Assembly: GCA_034664005.1 (NCBI GenBank)
Contig: JAXDIL010000202.1
Coordinates: 1-17,269, forward strand
DNA: 17,269 nt
DNA from: JACVRW01 sp034664005
Lineage (GTDB): Bacteria > Actinomycetota > Thermoleophilia > Solirubrobacterales > Thermoleophilaceae
Direction of reading: 5' to 3'
The translations under genes and the position numbers were made by a program. Below the pieces are notes generated by a model that saw only the letters and a list, made by a program, of their open reading frames with translations, searched no databases and was not told where the DNA came from. Every line of letters starts with the position of its first letter. Position 1 is the stretch's first letter. Below are positions 5,967 through 13,714 of the stretch, piece by piece.

Positions 5967-7513
5967 GGGTCTACGAGCACTCCTGGATTGAGGATTCCGG
6001 CGGGGTCGACGGCAGCTTTGGCCGAGCGGAGGGCCTCCGCGAACGGCTCGGGCCGCTGCCTGTCATACCAGGGACGATGGTCGCGACCCACCGCGTGGTG
6101 GTGCGTGATCGTCCCGCCGCCCGCCAGGATCGCCTCGGAGGCGGCCGCCTTGACCTCGTCCCATTGAGCCAGCTCGTCGCCGCGCCGGGCGGGCGTGAGC
6201 ACGGTGAAGTACGGAGCGGCGCCGTCGGGGTAGACGTGCGTGAGCCGGCAGGTCAAGGCGGCGTCGGCGCCGAGCGCCTCGCGGATGCGGGCGCGCACGC
6301 CCGCCACGAGCTCGCCGAAGCGGTCCCAGGTCACCGCGGTCTCGAACGTCTCCACGAAGATCCCGGCGGCGACCAGGGTGTCGCGCAGGTACGGCGCCTG
6401 GAGGAACGCGTCGCGCCAGCTGCCCTCGGCGCCCGAGCGGTCGCGCGGCTGCCCGCCGTGGTCGCCGCACAGCTCCAGCGCACGCGCCATCCAGGGGCCG
6501 AGCTCGTGGTCGGCCGACTCGAAGCCCAGCACCAGCAGGGCGCGCCCGTCGGGCGACGCGCCCGTGAGCTCCGCCTCCGCGCCGTCGAGGAGCCGGCAGT
6601 TCGACGGGTGGAGCCCGGACTGGGACAGCGCGCGGACCGCCTCCGCGCCCGCCTCGAAGCCGTCGAAGGCGACGGCCGCGGACTCCCTGAAGCTCGGCAC
6701 GTCCTGCACGCGCATCCACGCCTCGGTGATCACGCCGAGGGTGCCCTCGGAGCCGATCAGGAGCCGGTCGGGGCTGGGCCCCGCGCCCGACCCCGGCAGG
6801 CGGCGGCTCTCCCATAGCCCGCGCGGCGTGAGCGCGCGCACGGACTCGACGAAGTCGTCGATGTGCGTGTGGAGGGTTGCGTAGTGACCGCCCGCGCGCG
6901 TCGCGATCCAGCCTCCGAGCGTGGAGTACTCGAACGACTGCGGGAAGTGCCGCAGCGTCAACCCGTGCTCGCGAAGCTGCGCCTCGAGCCCCGGGCCGGT
7001 CGCGCCCGCCTGAATCCGCGCCGCGCGCGAGACCGTGTCCACCTCGAGCACGCGGTCGAGCCGGCCGAGGTCGATGGTCACCGCGGGCCGCTCGCCGGGC
7101 GGCTCCACGCCTCCGACCACGCTCGTGCCACCCCCGTACGGGATCGCCGCGGCGCCCACCTCCTCGCACCAGCCGAGCACCCGCTCGACATCCGCCTCGT
7201 CGTTCGGATGGGCCACCACGTCGGGCGGGTTGTCGACGCGGCCGCGAAAGGCGCGAATCACGTCGCGGTACGACTTCCCGTACGCGTGCGTGACGCGCTC
7301 GCGCGTATTGGTCACGCAAATGGAGGCGAGCGACGCGGGCGGCGCCAGGCGCGGCTCGGGCAGCTCGACTTCCTCGAGCGGCACGGCGCGTTCCACCTGC
7401 GTGGGCGCGAAACCCAGGTGCAGGCGAGCTCCGGCGGCGGCCGCCTCGACCTCCTCGGGAGCCGGCTGCTGGTCCTCGAAGCCCCACCCCCAGTGCTTGC
7501 GCAGCCGCGTCAT
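5963..7513 (-). CDS. FAD-binding oxidase, alkyldihydroxyacetonephosphate synthase-like
   Basis: A 516-residue flavoprotein of the FAD-binding type 4 (PCMH/VAO) family. The N-terminal HWGWGFEDQ matches the signature of alkylglycerone-phosphate synthase (AGPS) relatives. The FAD-binding domain carries PYGGGTSVVGGVE (about residues 124-136), a QAGATGPGLEAQLRE segment, GGWIATRAGG (about 200) and LIGSEGTLGVITEAW. Near the C-terminus a triple histidine in ITHHHAVGRDH (about 470) corresponds to the AGPS catalytic histidine motif, and DPAGILNPG closes the family pattern. AGPS swaps the acyl group of acyl-DHAP for a fatty alcohol to begin ether-lipid synthesis; bacterial relatives also include lactate and glycolate oxidase-like enzymes, so the reaction is uncertain. 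I chose the ATG at 7513 because upstream residues are not family-like and would overlap the divergent dehydrogenase start. No Shine-Dalgarno precedes it. Confidence 0.88.
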   Translation of the reverse strand: MTRLRKHWGWGFEDQQPAPEEVEAAAAGARLHLGFAPTQVERAVPLEEVELPEPRLAPPASLASICVTNTRERVTHAYGKSYRDVIRAFRGRVDNPPDVVAHPNDEADVERVLGWCEEVGAAAIPYGGGTSVVGGVEPPGERPAVTIDLGRLDRVLEVDTVSRAARIQAGATGPGLEAQLREHGLTLRHFPQSFEYSTLGGWIATRAGGHYATLHTHIDDFVESVRALTPRGLWESRRLPGSGAGPSPDRLLIGSEGTLGVITEAWMRVQDVPSFRESAAVAFDGFEAGAEAVRALSQSGLHPSNCRLLDGAEAELTGASPDGRALLVLGFESADHELGPWMARALELCGDHGGQPRDRSGAEGSWRDAFLQAPYLRDTLVAAGIFVETFETAVTWDRFGELVAGVRARIREALGADAALTCRLTHVYPDGAAPYFTVLTPARRGDELAQWDEVKAAASEAILAGGGTITHHHAVGRDHRPWYDRQRPEPFAEALRSAKAAVDPAGILNPGVLVDP

Positions 7514-7539
7514 CGCCGGAAGCTTGTCACCGGGGGGTC

Positions 7540-7545
7540 TACAGT
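7540..7545 (+). promoter_or_regulatory. Candidate -10 box for the 2-oxoglutarate dehydrogenase fusion
   Basis: TACAGT fits TANNNT and ends 11 bases before ATG 7557, giving a leader of only a few bases. It lies in the 43-base gap shared with the divergent FAD-oxidase gene. A TTGTCA at 7524-7529 is too close (10-base spacer) to be a normal -35. A GGGGGG run at 7532-7537 could instead act as a ribosome binding site for an in-frame TTG at 7545. Confidence 0.3.
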
Positions 7546-7556
7546 TGAGCACCGGC

Positions 7557-10500
7557 ATGGCCACACGCGCCGCGAGCGTTCAGATCACGATGCCCCAGAT
7601 GGGCGAGTCAGTCACCGAGGGCACGGTCCTCGGCTGGCTGAAGCAGGTTGGCGACTACGTCGAGGCCGACGAACCGCTCGTCGAGGTGTCCACCGACAAG
7701 GTCGACGCCGAGATTCCCGCACCGACAGCGGGAAGGCTTGTGAGGATTGTTGCCGAAGCGGATGAGGTAGTTCAGGTGGGATCCGTGCTCGGCGAGATAG
7801 AGACAGAGGAGAACGGAGGCGCACCGGCGGCGCCGGACGCGCCCTCCGATGCGGGCCCGGAAGCGGCCCCTGAAGCGGGCAGCGCCGCGCCCGTCGAGGT
7901 CACGTTCCCCGAGATGGGCGACTCGGTCGCCGAGGGCACGATCCTCGAGTGGCGCGTGAAGGTGGGCGACGCCGTGGCCGTGGACGACCCGCTCGTCGAG
8001 ATCTCCACCGACAAGGTCGACGCCGAGGTGCCGTCGCCCGTCGCGGGCACGATCGCCGAGATCCTGGTCGAGGCGGACGCGACCGTCCCGGTCGGCTCCG
8101 TGCTCTGCAGGATCACCGCCGGAGCCGGGGCGCCGAAGGGGCCGGTGCAGCCGAGCGCCGAGCCGACCGACGTGAAGCGCGCGGCAGGAGCTCCCGCGAC
8201 GAACGGCGGCAACGCGACCCCGGTGGCCGCGCGCATCGCCAGCGCGCACGGACTCGACGTGGCGGCCATCCCGGGCTCGGGGCCGCGCGGCCGCGTGACC
8301 AAGGACGACGTACTGGCCGCCGTTGACGGCAACGGCTCTCCGGCCGCCGCCACGGCGCCCGCGCCGGGAGACGCCTCGGTCCAGCCGATCCGCGGACCCG
8401 CGGCGACGCTCGTGAAGTTCATGAACGAGAGCCGCTCGATCCCGACGGCCACGAGCTTCCGCACCGTTCCGGTCGACCTGCTCGACGGGCGCCGCAAGGC
8501 GCTGAAGGGGGCCGGCAAGAAGCTGTCGTTCACGCACCTGATCGCCTGGGCGATCGTGCAGGCGGCCCGCGACATGCCCGTCATGGGGCACGCCTACGCC
8601 GAGGACGGCGGCAAGCCGCAGCGCGTGACGCCCGCGACAGTGAGCCTCGGCCTCGCCGTGGACGTGGAGCGCAAGGACGGCACGCGCTCGCTCGTCGTGC
8701 CGGTGCTACGCGACGCGAGCGAGCTGAGCTTCGCCGACTTCGCGGCGCGCTACGACGAGCTCGTGGTCGGCGCGCGCGATAACACGCTTCAGCCGGACGC
8801 CTACCAGGGCGCGAACATCACACTCACGAATCCTGGCGGCATCGGAACCGTGGCGAGCGTGCCGCGGCTGATGCCCGGGCAGGGCACGATCGTCGCCACG
8901 GGCGCGATCGGCTACCCGCCCGGCCTCACCGCCGCCGACCCGGCCAAGCTCGCCGAGCTCGGGGTCCAGAAGGTCATGACGATGACCTCGACCTACGACC
9001 ACCGCGTGATCCAGGGCGCCGAGTCGGGGGCGTTCCTGCGCCGGATCGACCAGCTGCTCCAGGGCGAGGACGGCTTCTACGAGACCGTCTTCGATGCGGT
9101 GGGCGCGCCCGTCCCGGTGGACGCGGCGCCGGTGACCGCGGCCGAGCCCGTGCCCGCCTCGCCCGCCCCGGCCGGCGCCGTGGGAGCGACCGACGCGGCC
9201 CTGCTCCAGGCTGTCCAGGCCGCCACCTCGCTGGTGAAGGCGCACCGCATGCACGGCCACCTGGCCGCGCGGCTCGATCCGCTGGGGTCCGAGCCGGTGG
9301 GCGATCCCGCCCTCGAGCCCGCGACCGTCGGCCTGAACGAGGAGCTGATGCGCCGCATCCCGGCGTCCGTGCTCCGCGTTGCCGTGCCGGGCGACACGTT
9401 CGCCGATGCGCTCCCGCACCTCAGGCAGACCTACACCGGCACGATCGCCTACGAGATCGAGCACATCTCCGACCACGAGCAGCGCATCTGGCTGCGCCAG
9501 GCGATCGAGTCCGGGACCTACCGGCAGCCGCTCGAGACCGACGCGCGCCGCCGCCTGCTCGAGCGCCTCTCCGAGGTCGAGGCCCTCGAGAACTACCTGC
9601 ACAAGGCGTTCCTCGGAAAGAAGCAGTTCTCGATCGAGGGACTGGACGCGGTTGTCCCGATGCTGGACGAGTCGATCGAGCTCGCCGCGGCGGCGGGTGC
9701 CCGCGAGGTCGTGCTCGGCATGGCCCACCGCGGCCGACTCAACGTGCTGGCGCACACCGTGGGCCGTCCCTACGGCGCGATCCTCGCCGAGTTCGAGGGC
9801 GAGCAGACGACGGCCGTCGAGACCGCGGCGCCCGAGGGCGGCACCGGCGACGTGAAGTACCACTACGGCGCGAGCGGCACCTACCCCACCTCCTCGGGCC
9901 GCAGCGTGACCGTCACGCTCTCGCCGAACCCGAGCCACCTCGAGTACGTGAACCCGGTGATCGAGGGACGCGCCCGTGCCGACCAGACGACGCGCAAGTC
10001 GCGCGAGCTCGCACTGGACCCCGCCGCGGTCGTGCCGGTCCTGATCCACGGGGACGCGGCCTTCCCGGGCCAGGGCATCGTCTCCGAGACACTCAACCTC
10101 CAGGCGCTGCCGGGCTACTCCACGGGCGGCACCATCCATCTGATCGCGAACAACCAGCTCGGCTTCACGACCGACCCCTTCGAGAGCCGCTCCACGCGCT
10201 ACGCATCGGACCCCGCCAAGGGCTTCGACATGCCGATCATCCACGTGAACGCCGACGACGTCGAGGCCTGCGTCTCCGCCACCCGGCTCGCGCATGCCTT
10301 CCGCGAGACGTTCGGGCGCGACGCGCTGATCGACGTGATTGGCTACCGCCGCTTCGGCCACAACGAGACCGACGAGCCCGCCTACACGCAGCCGCAGATG
10401 TACGAGGCCATCAAGAGCCACCCGCCTGTGCGCAAGCTGTACGCCGACCGGCTGGTCGCGGACGGCGTGGTCACGCAGGAGGAGGCGGAGCGCATGGCGA

Positions 10501-11828
10501 GCGAGGCCTACGAGCGGGTCGCGCAGGCGCATGCCGAGCTGAAGGAGTCGATCGGCGCGCCGCCCGACACCGGCACGCACGAGCTCGACCGGACGATGAG
10601 CCGCGAGCCGCGCACGACCGTGCCCGAGGAGACGCTCCGCTCGCTCGGCGAGCAGCTGCTCAGCCTCCCCGACAGCTTCGCGCTGCACCGCAAGCTGCGG
10701 CCGCTCCTGGAGCGCCGCCGCGAGGCGCTCAACGCGGGCGGTCCGATCGACTGGGCGCACGCCGAGTCGCTCGCGATCGGCTCGCTGCTGGCGCTCGGCG
10801 TGCCCGTGCGCCTGACCGGCCAGGACTCGGAGCGCGGCACGTTCAGCCAGCGGCACGCCGTGCTGCACGACGCCAAGACGGGCGACCGCTACAGCCCGCT
10901 ACAGCACCTGCGCGACGCCAACGCTCCCTTCGAGCTGCACAACAGTCCGCTGTCCGAGCAGGCCTGCATGGGCTTCGAGTACGGCTACAGCGTCCAGGCG
11001 CCCGACGCGCTCGTGCTCTGGGAGGCGCAGTTCGGCGACTTCGTGAACAGCGCGCAGGTGATCATCGACCAGTTCCTCGTCTCGGGCCTGGCGAAGTGGG
11101 GCCAGACGTCGCGGCTCACGCTGCTCCTCCCGCACGGCTACGAGGGGTCCGGCCCCGAGCACTCGAGCGGCCGCGTGGAGCGCTTCCTCCAGGCCGCCGC
11201 GGAGGGCAACATCCGCGTGGCGAACTGCACCACCCCGGCGCAGTACTTCCACCTGCTGCGGCGCCAGGCGCTCGTCTCGAAGCCGCGCCCGCTGATCGTG
11301 ATGACACCGAAGAGCCTGCTGCGCCTGCCCGCCGCGACCTCCTCGCTCGCCGAGCTCTCGGACGGGCGCTTCGAGCGCGTGATCGACGACCCGCGCTTCG
11401 CGGAGGGCGGCCGCGAGGCCGTGACGAAGCTCGTGCTGTGCTCGGGCAAGATCTACTACGACATCGCCGGGCACGAGGAGCGCGATGCGGCGGAGCACAT
11501 CGCGATCGCGCGCGTCGAGCTGATCTATCCGTTCCCCGAGGACGACATCGTCGAGCTGATGGCGAGCTACCCGAACCTGGAGCGCGTCGTCTGGGTCCAG
11601 GAGGAGCCGCGCAACATGGGCCCGCGCGCGTTCATGCGGCGCCGCATGGCGAAGATCCTTCCCGAGCGGATGTCGTACGACTACGTGGGCCGGCAGCTCC
11701 GGGCCGCCACCGGGGAGGGCTACTCAGCGGCGCACAAGCGCGAGCAGGCCCGCATCGTGCGCGTCGCGCTCGACCTCGACGAGGACCGCCTCGAGCCGGA
11801 CAGCTCAGCCCAGCGGCCGGTGATGTGA
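7557..11828 (+). CDS. kgd: Fused E2-E1 2-oxoglutarate dehydrogenase with two lipoyl domains
   Basis: A 1423-residue multidomain enzyme that should carry out the E1 (decarboxylation, ThDP) and E2 (succinyl transfer) steps of 2-oxoglutarate to succinyl-CoA. Order: lipoyl domain 1 (about 8-82, Lys48 in STDKVDAE); Ala/Pro linker; lipoyl domain 2 (about 113-185, Lys153 in the same motif); E3-binding domain (about 220-256, ending GSGPRGRVTKDDVLAAV); E2 catalytic domain (about 278-512) with His482 in STYDHRVIQGAESG; Ala/Pro linker; E1 domain (about 558-1423) with GMAHRGRLNVL, the ThDP motif starting HGDAAFPGQG (Asp833) with Asn865/866, NPSHLEYVNPV, WEAQFGDFVN and LPHGYEGSGPEHSS. Mycobacterial KGD and corynebacterial OdhA (about 1230-1260 residues) lack the lipoyl and E3-binding parts. 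Residue 486 is Gln where canonical E2 has Asp, as I recall for KGD. A TTG at 7545 is an alternative start. Its last 24 bases overlap the convergent VKOR gene. Confidence 0.96.
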   Translation: MATRAASVQITMPQMGESVTEGTVLGWLKQVGDYVEADEPLVEVSTDKVDAEIPAPTAGRLVRIVAEADEVVQVGSVLGEIETEENGGAPAAPDAPSDAGPEAAPEAGSAAPVEVTFPEMGDSVAEGTILEWRVKVGDAVAVDDPLVEISTDKVDAEVPSPVAGTIAEILVEADATVPVGSVLCRITAGAGAPKGPVQPSAEPTDVKRAAGAPATNGGNATPVAARIASAHGLDVAAIPGSGPRGRVTKDDVLAAVDGNGSPAAATAPAPGDASVQPIRGPAATLVKFMNESRSIPTATSFRTVPVDLLDGRRKALKGAGKKLSFTHLIAWAIVQAARDMPVMGHAYAEDGGKPQRVTPATVSLGLAVDVERKDGTRSLVVPVLRDASELSFADFAARYDELVVGARDNTLQPDAYQGANITLTNPGGIGTVASVPRLMPGQGTIVATGAIGYPPGLTAADPAKLAELGVQKVMTMTSTYDHRVIQGAESGAFLRRIDQLLQGEDGFYETVFDAVGAPVPVDAAPVTAAEPVPASPAPAGAVGATDAALLQAVQAATSLVKAHRMHGHLAARLDPLGSEPVGDPALEPATVGLNEELMRRIPASVLRVAVPGDTFADALPHLRQTYTGTIAYEIEHISDHEQRIWLRQAIESGTYRQPLETDARRRLLERLSEVEALENYLHKAFLGKKQFSIEGLDAVVPMLDESIELAAAAGAREVVLGMAHRGRLNVLAHTVGRPYGAILAEFEGEQTTAVETAAPEGGTGDVKYHYGASGTYPTSSGRSVTVTLSPNPSHLEYVNPVIEGRARADQTTRKSRELALDPAAVVPVLIHGDAAFPGQGIVSETLNLQALPGYSTGGTIHLIANNQLGFTTDPFESRSTRYASDPAKGFDMPIIHVNADDVEACVSATRLAHAFRETFGRDALIDVIGYRRFGHNETDEPAYTQPQMYEAIKSHPPVRKLYADRLVADGVVTQEEAERMASEAYERVAQAHAELKESIGAPPDTGTHELDRTMSREPRTTVPEETLRSLGEQLLSLPDSFALHRKLRPLLERRREALNAGGPIDWAHAESLAIGSLLALGVPVRLTGQDSERGTFSQRHAVLHDAKTGDRYSPLQHLRDANAPFELHNSPLSEQACMGFEYGYSVQAPDALVLWEAQFGDFVNSAQVIIDQFLVSGLAKWGQTSRLTLLLPHGYEGSGPEHSSGRVERFLQAAAEGNIRVANCTTPAQYFHLLRRQALVSKPRPLIVMTPKSLLRLPAATSSLAELSDGRFERVIDDPRFAEGGREAVTKLVLCSGKIYYDIAGHEERDAAEHIAIARVELIYPFPEDDIVELMASYPNLERVVWVQEEPRNMGPRAFMRRRMAKILPERMSYDYVGRQLRAATGEGYSAAHKREQARIVRVALDLDEDRLEPDSSAQRPVM
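7683..8043 (+). repeat. Tandem lipoyl-domain duplication
   Basis: The two lipoyl-lysine regions are near-identical in DNA around 7683-7725 and 7998-8040, offset by exactly 315 bases (105 codons). The core around TCCACCGACAAGGTCGACGC is the same in both. The flanking codons have diverged, so this is an old or functionally constrained internal duplication, not a recent exact copy. Confidence 0.75.
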
Positions 11829-12206
11829 CGGCGCCCTGAGCGCCAGCAGCGTCGCCAGCACGGCGATCGCTACCGACGTGAGCGCGCTCGCCACGCACCA
11901 CTGGCAGATCGCGTCGATCTTGAACAGCTCCGCCCAGGTCAGGTAGGCGCTGAAGCCGACCGCGGTGTAGCCGAGCAGCACCGTGACCTCCACGCGCGTC
12001 CAGAGCGACGCGAGTATCGCCGTGTAGCCCACGATCCCCAGCACCGCCACCGGGATGCCGGCCAGCTCCGCGTAGTCGGAGGTCTGCACGCGCTCGCAGT
12101 CGCTGATGCCGGTGCAGAACGGCCGCACCTCGGCGTAGTGGACGTATGTGAGATAGGCGCTGATCGCGAGGCCGAGAAGAGCGAGGCCTGCGATCGCCCT
12201 CCTCAC
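11805..12206 (-). CDS. Vitamin K epoxide reductase (VKOR) family membrane protein
   Basis: A 133-residue integral membrane protein with about four transmembrane helices. Bacterial VKOR reoxidises a DsbA-like thiol oxidase and passes electrons to quinone, replacing DsbB in actinobacteria and cyanobacteria. The loop cysteine pair is Cys31-x5-Cys37 (in FCTGISDCERVQTS, the same spacing as in cyanobacterial VKOR) followed by the expected serine (Ser43); the active-site pair is Cys101-x2-Cys104 in AICQWCVAS. The start is a GTG overlapping the stop of the DsbA-like gene (GTGA), so the partners are translationally coupled. The 3' end overlaps the end of the convergent dehydrogenase gene by 24 bases. 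There is no fused thioredoxin domain; the separate neighbour fills that role. Confidence 0.94.
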   Translation of the reverse strand: MRRAIAGLALLGLAISAYLTYVHYAEVRPFCTGISDCERVQTSDYAELAGIPVAVLGIVGYTAILASLWTRVEVTVLLGYTAVGFSAYLTWAELFKIDAICQWCVASALTSVAIAVLATLLALRAPSHHRPLG

Positions 12207-12880
12207 TGCCGCAGTTCCTTCTCGATCTCCGCGATGAACGGTTCCGGCTTGAGGTCCGACGGCTGGAAGTGATGAAGCGCGCCCTGGGTCGGGCCGATCA
12301 GGAACGACGGCGTCGACTCCACGCCCGCCTGCCGTGCGGCCTGTTCTCCCTCACTGATCAGGCGGTCGGCGGCGCTGCCCGCGTCGGCCTGTGACAGGCC
12401 GGCGTCGGCGGCCAGCGAGTTGATGAAGGCGTCGGTGGCGTAGCCCGAGTTCTCCGCGCCCTGGCGGTCGTAGGCCAGGCCCACGAACTGCCACATCTTG
12501 TCCTGGGTCGAGGCGGCCGCGGCCGCGCGCGCCAGCCGATCGGAGTCCGGCCCGAGGAAGCGCAGCAGGCGCAGCTCGAGCCGCAGCTTGCCTGTGCGCA
12601 CGTAGCGCTTCAGGAGCGTCGGGAAGACATTGCGGTGGTACTCCGCGCAGAAGGGACACTGGAGGTCCGCGAACTCGACCATCGTGACCGGCGCGTCCGG
12701 CGCGCCGAGCGCGATGCCGGACTGCGGGATCCCCTTGAGCCCCGACTTGGTGGCCGCGGGCTTGCGGTCGCCGCCGCCGTCCCCCGAGCTGCCGCCCGCG
12801 AGCAGCACCACCAGGAGCACGATGATTGCGGCGAGCGCCGCGAGCAGTCCCAGTCGGACCGCCATGGAGGTCTGCCTCAT
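12203..12880 (-). CDS. Membrane-anchored DsbA-like thiol:disulfide oxidoreductase
   Basis: A 225-residue protein with one N-terminal transmembrane anchor (about residues 8-29), a Gly/Ser/Asp-rich linker and a DsbA-type thioredoxin fold (thioredoxin_4 class) facing outside the membrane. The active site is Cys75-Pro-Phe-Cys78 in FADLQCPFCAEYH. The cis-proline loop is STPSFLIG, with Thr before the proline as in oxidising members. The helical insertion between them (LLRFLGPDSDRLARAAAAAS and onward) is typical of DsbA. It likely introduces disulfides into exported proteins and is recycled by the coupled VKOR gene. The annotated ATG at 12880 lacks a Shine-Dalgarno; an internal ATG at 12865 (MAVRLGLL) is also possible and keeps the anchor. 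It is separated from the SDR gene by 26 bases. Confidence 0.93.
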   Translation of the reverse strand: MRQTSMAVRLGLLAALAAIIVLLVVLLAGGSSGDGGGDRKPAATKSGLKGIPQSGIALGAPDAPVTMVEFADLQCPFCAEYHRNVFPTLLKRYVRTGKLRLELRLLRFLGPDSDRLARAAAAASTQDKMWQFVGLAYDRQGAENSGYATDAFINSLAADAGLSQADAGSAADRLISEGEQAARQAGVESTPSFLIGPTQGALHHFQPSDLKPEPFIAEIEKELRQ

Positions 12881-12906
12881 GGGCCGAATGCTGGCAGGGG
12901 CCCCGG

Positions 12907-13704
12907 TCAGCGCTTGTCGCGCTGCGCCTCGGCGAGCGCGTCGGCGATGCGCTCCGAGCCCATCCTGCGCTGCAGGCGGGTGAGGCTCACGGGCGCCAGC
13001 GCGGCGAGGCGCGTGCCTAGCCGCAGCCCGAGCGGAGCCACGTCCAGCTCGGCTCGCCCGCGCTCGATGCCGGTCACGACTGCGGCGGCGACCTGCTCCG
13101 GAGTCCGCGTGCCGACCCAGGGCGGCAGCTTCACGCCACTGTCAGCGAAGAGGCCCGCGTCGCTCACGAACCCCGGGAAGACGACGGTCACGCCGATCCC
13201 GAGCGGCTCGACGTCCTCGCGGAGACCCGCGGCGAAGCCGCGCAGCCCGAACTTGGTCGCCGAGTAGATGGCGGAGCGCGGCGAGGCCACCTTGCCCGAC
13301 AGCGACGACACGTAGACGACGTGTCCATGCCCGCGCGCGAGCATCCCGGGCAGGAGCGCGCGCGTGAGCTGAATCGGCGCACGCAGGTTCACGTCGAGCG
13401 CGCGGTCGATCTGGTCCGGCTCGAAGTCTTCGACGCGGCCGCTCGCCGGAAGCGCCGCGTTGGCCACGAGCACGTCCACCGCTGCCGCCGCCCCCGCCAG
13501 CTCGCCCGCCGCGCCGGGTTCGGCGAGATCCGCCACGGCCACCTCGGCCCGCTCCCCGAGCCGGCGGGCGAGCTCGTCGAGCGCGTCCCGGCGGCGGCCG
13601 CTCAGGATCACGTGAGCGCCGCGCCCGTGCAGAGCCCGCGCGATCGCGTTGCCGATGCCTCCGGTGGCCCCTGTGACGAGGGCGGTTCGTCCGTCGAGCT
13701 GCAC
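12907..13704 (-). CDS. Short-chain dehydrogenase/reductase (SDR)
   Basis: A 265-residue classical SDR. The cofactor motif TGATGGIG (residues 11-18) and a following SGRRRDAL segment, with arginines after the second strand, favour NADP(H). Other landmarks are the NAA motif in VLVANAALP, the catalytic Ser in VVYVSSLSGK, and Tyr-x3-Lys in IYSATKFGLRG. The tail (PVSLTRLQRRMGSERIADAL) resembles that of SDRs acting on lipids or fatty alcohols, but the substrate is not determinable. The start is a GTG 10 bases after the thioredoxin stop, with no clear ribosome binding site, so it is probably read as part of the operon. Cytosolic; no signal peptide. Its link to the redox neighbours is positional only. 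Confidence 0.93.
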   Translation of the reverse strand: MQLDGRTALVTGATGGIGNAIARALHGRGAHVILSGRRRDALDELARRLGERAEVAVADLAEPGAAGELAGAAAAVDVLVANAALPASGRVEDFEPDQIDRALDVNLRAPIQLTRALLPGMLARGHGHVVYVSSLSGKVASPRSAIYSATKFGLRGFAAGLREDVEPLGIGVTVVFPGFVSDAGLFADSGVKLPPWVGTRTPEQVAAAVVTGIERGRAELDVAPLGLRLGTRLAALAPVSLTRLQRRMGSERIADALAEAQRDKR

Positions 13705-13714
13705 TCCGCGGAAG

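Noticed and set aside
5034..6167. 377-residue plus-strand frame opposite the MBL gene
   Set aside because: Antisense composition with no motif; the minus strand encodes the HxHxDH metallohydrolase.
8706..10868. 720-residue open frame on the minus strand inside the dehydrogenase gene
   Set aside because: It is antisense to the E2 and E1 domains, shares their codon boundaries as expected for high-GC mirror frames, is rich in Arg/Val/Leu/His repeats and has no recognisable domain.
12897..12904. GGGGCCCC palindrome between the DsbA-like and SDR genes
   Set aside because: An 8-base GC palindrome is expected by chance in DNA this GC-rich and has no supporting promoter or hairpin features.
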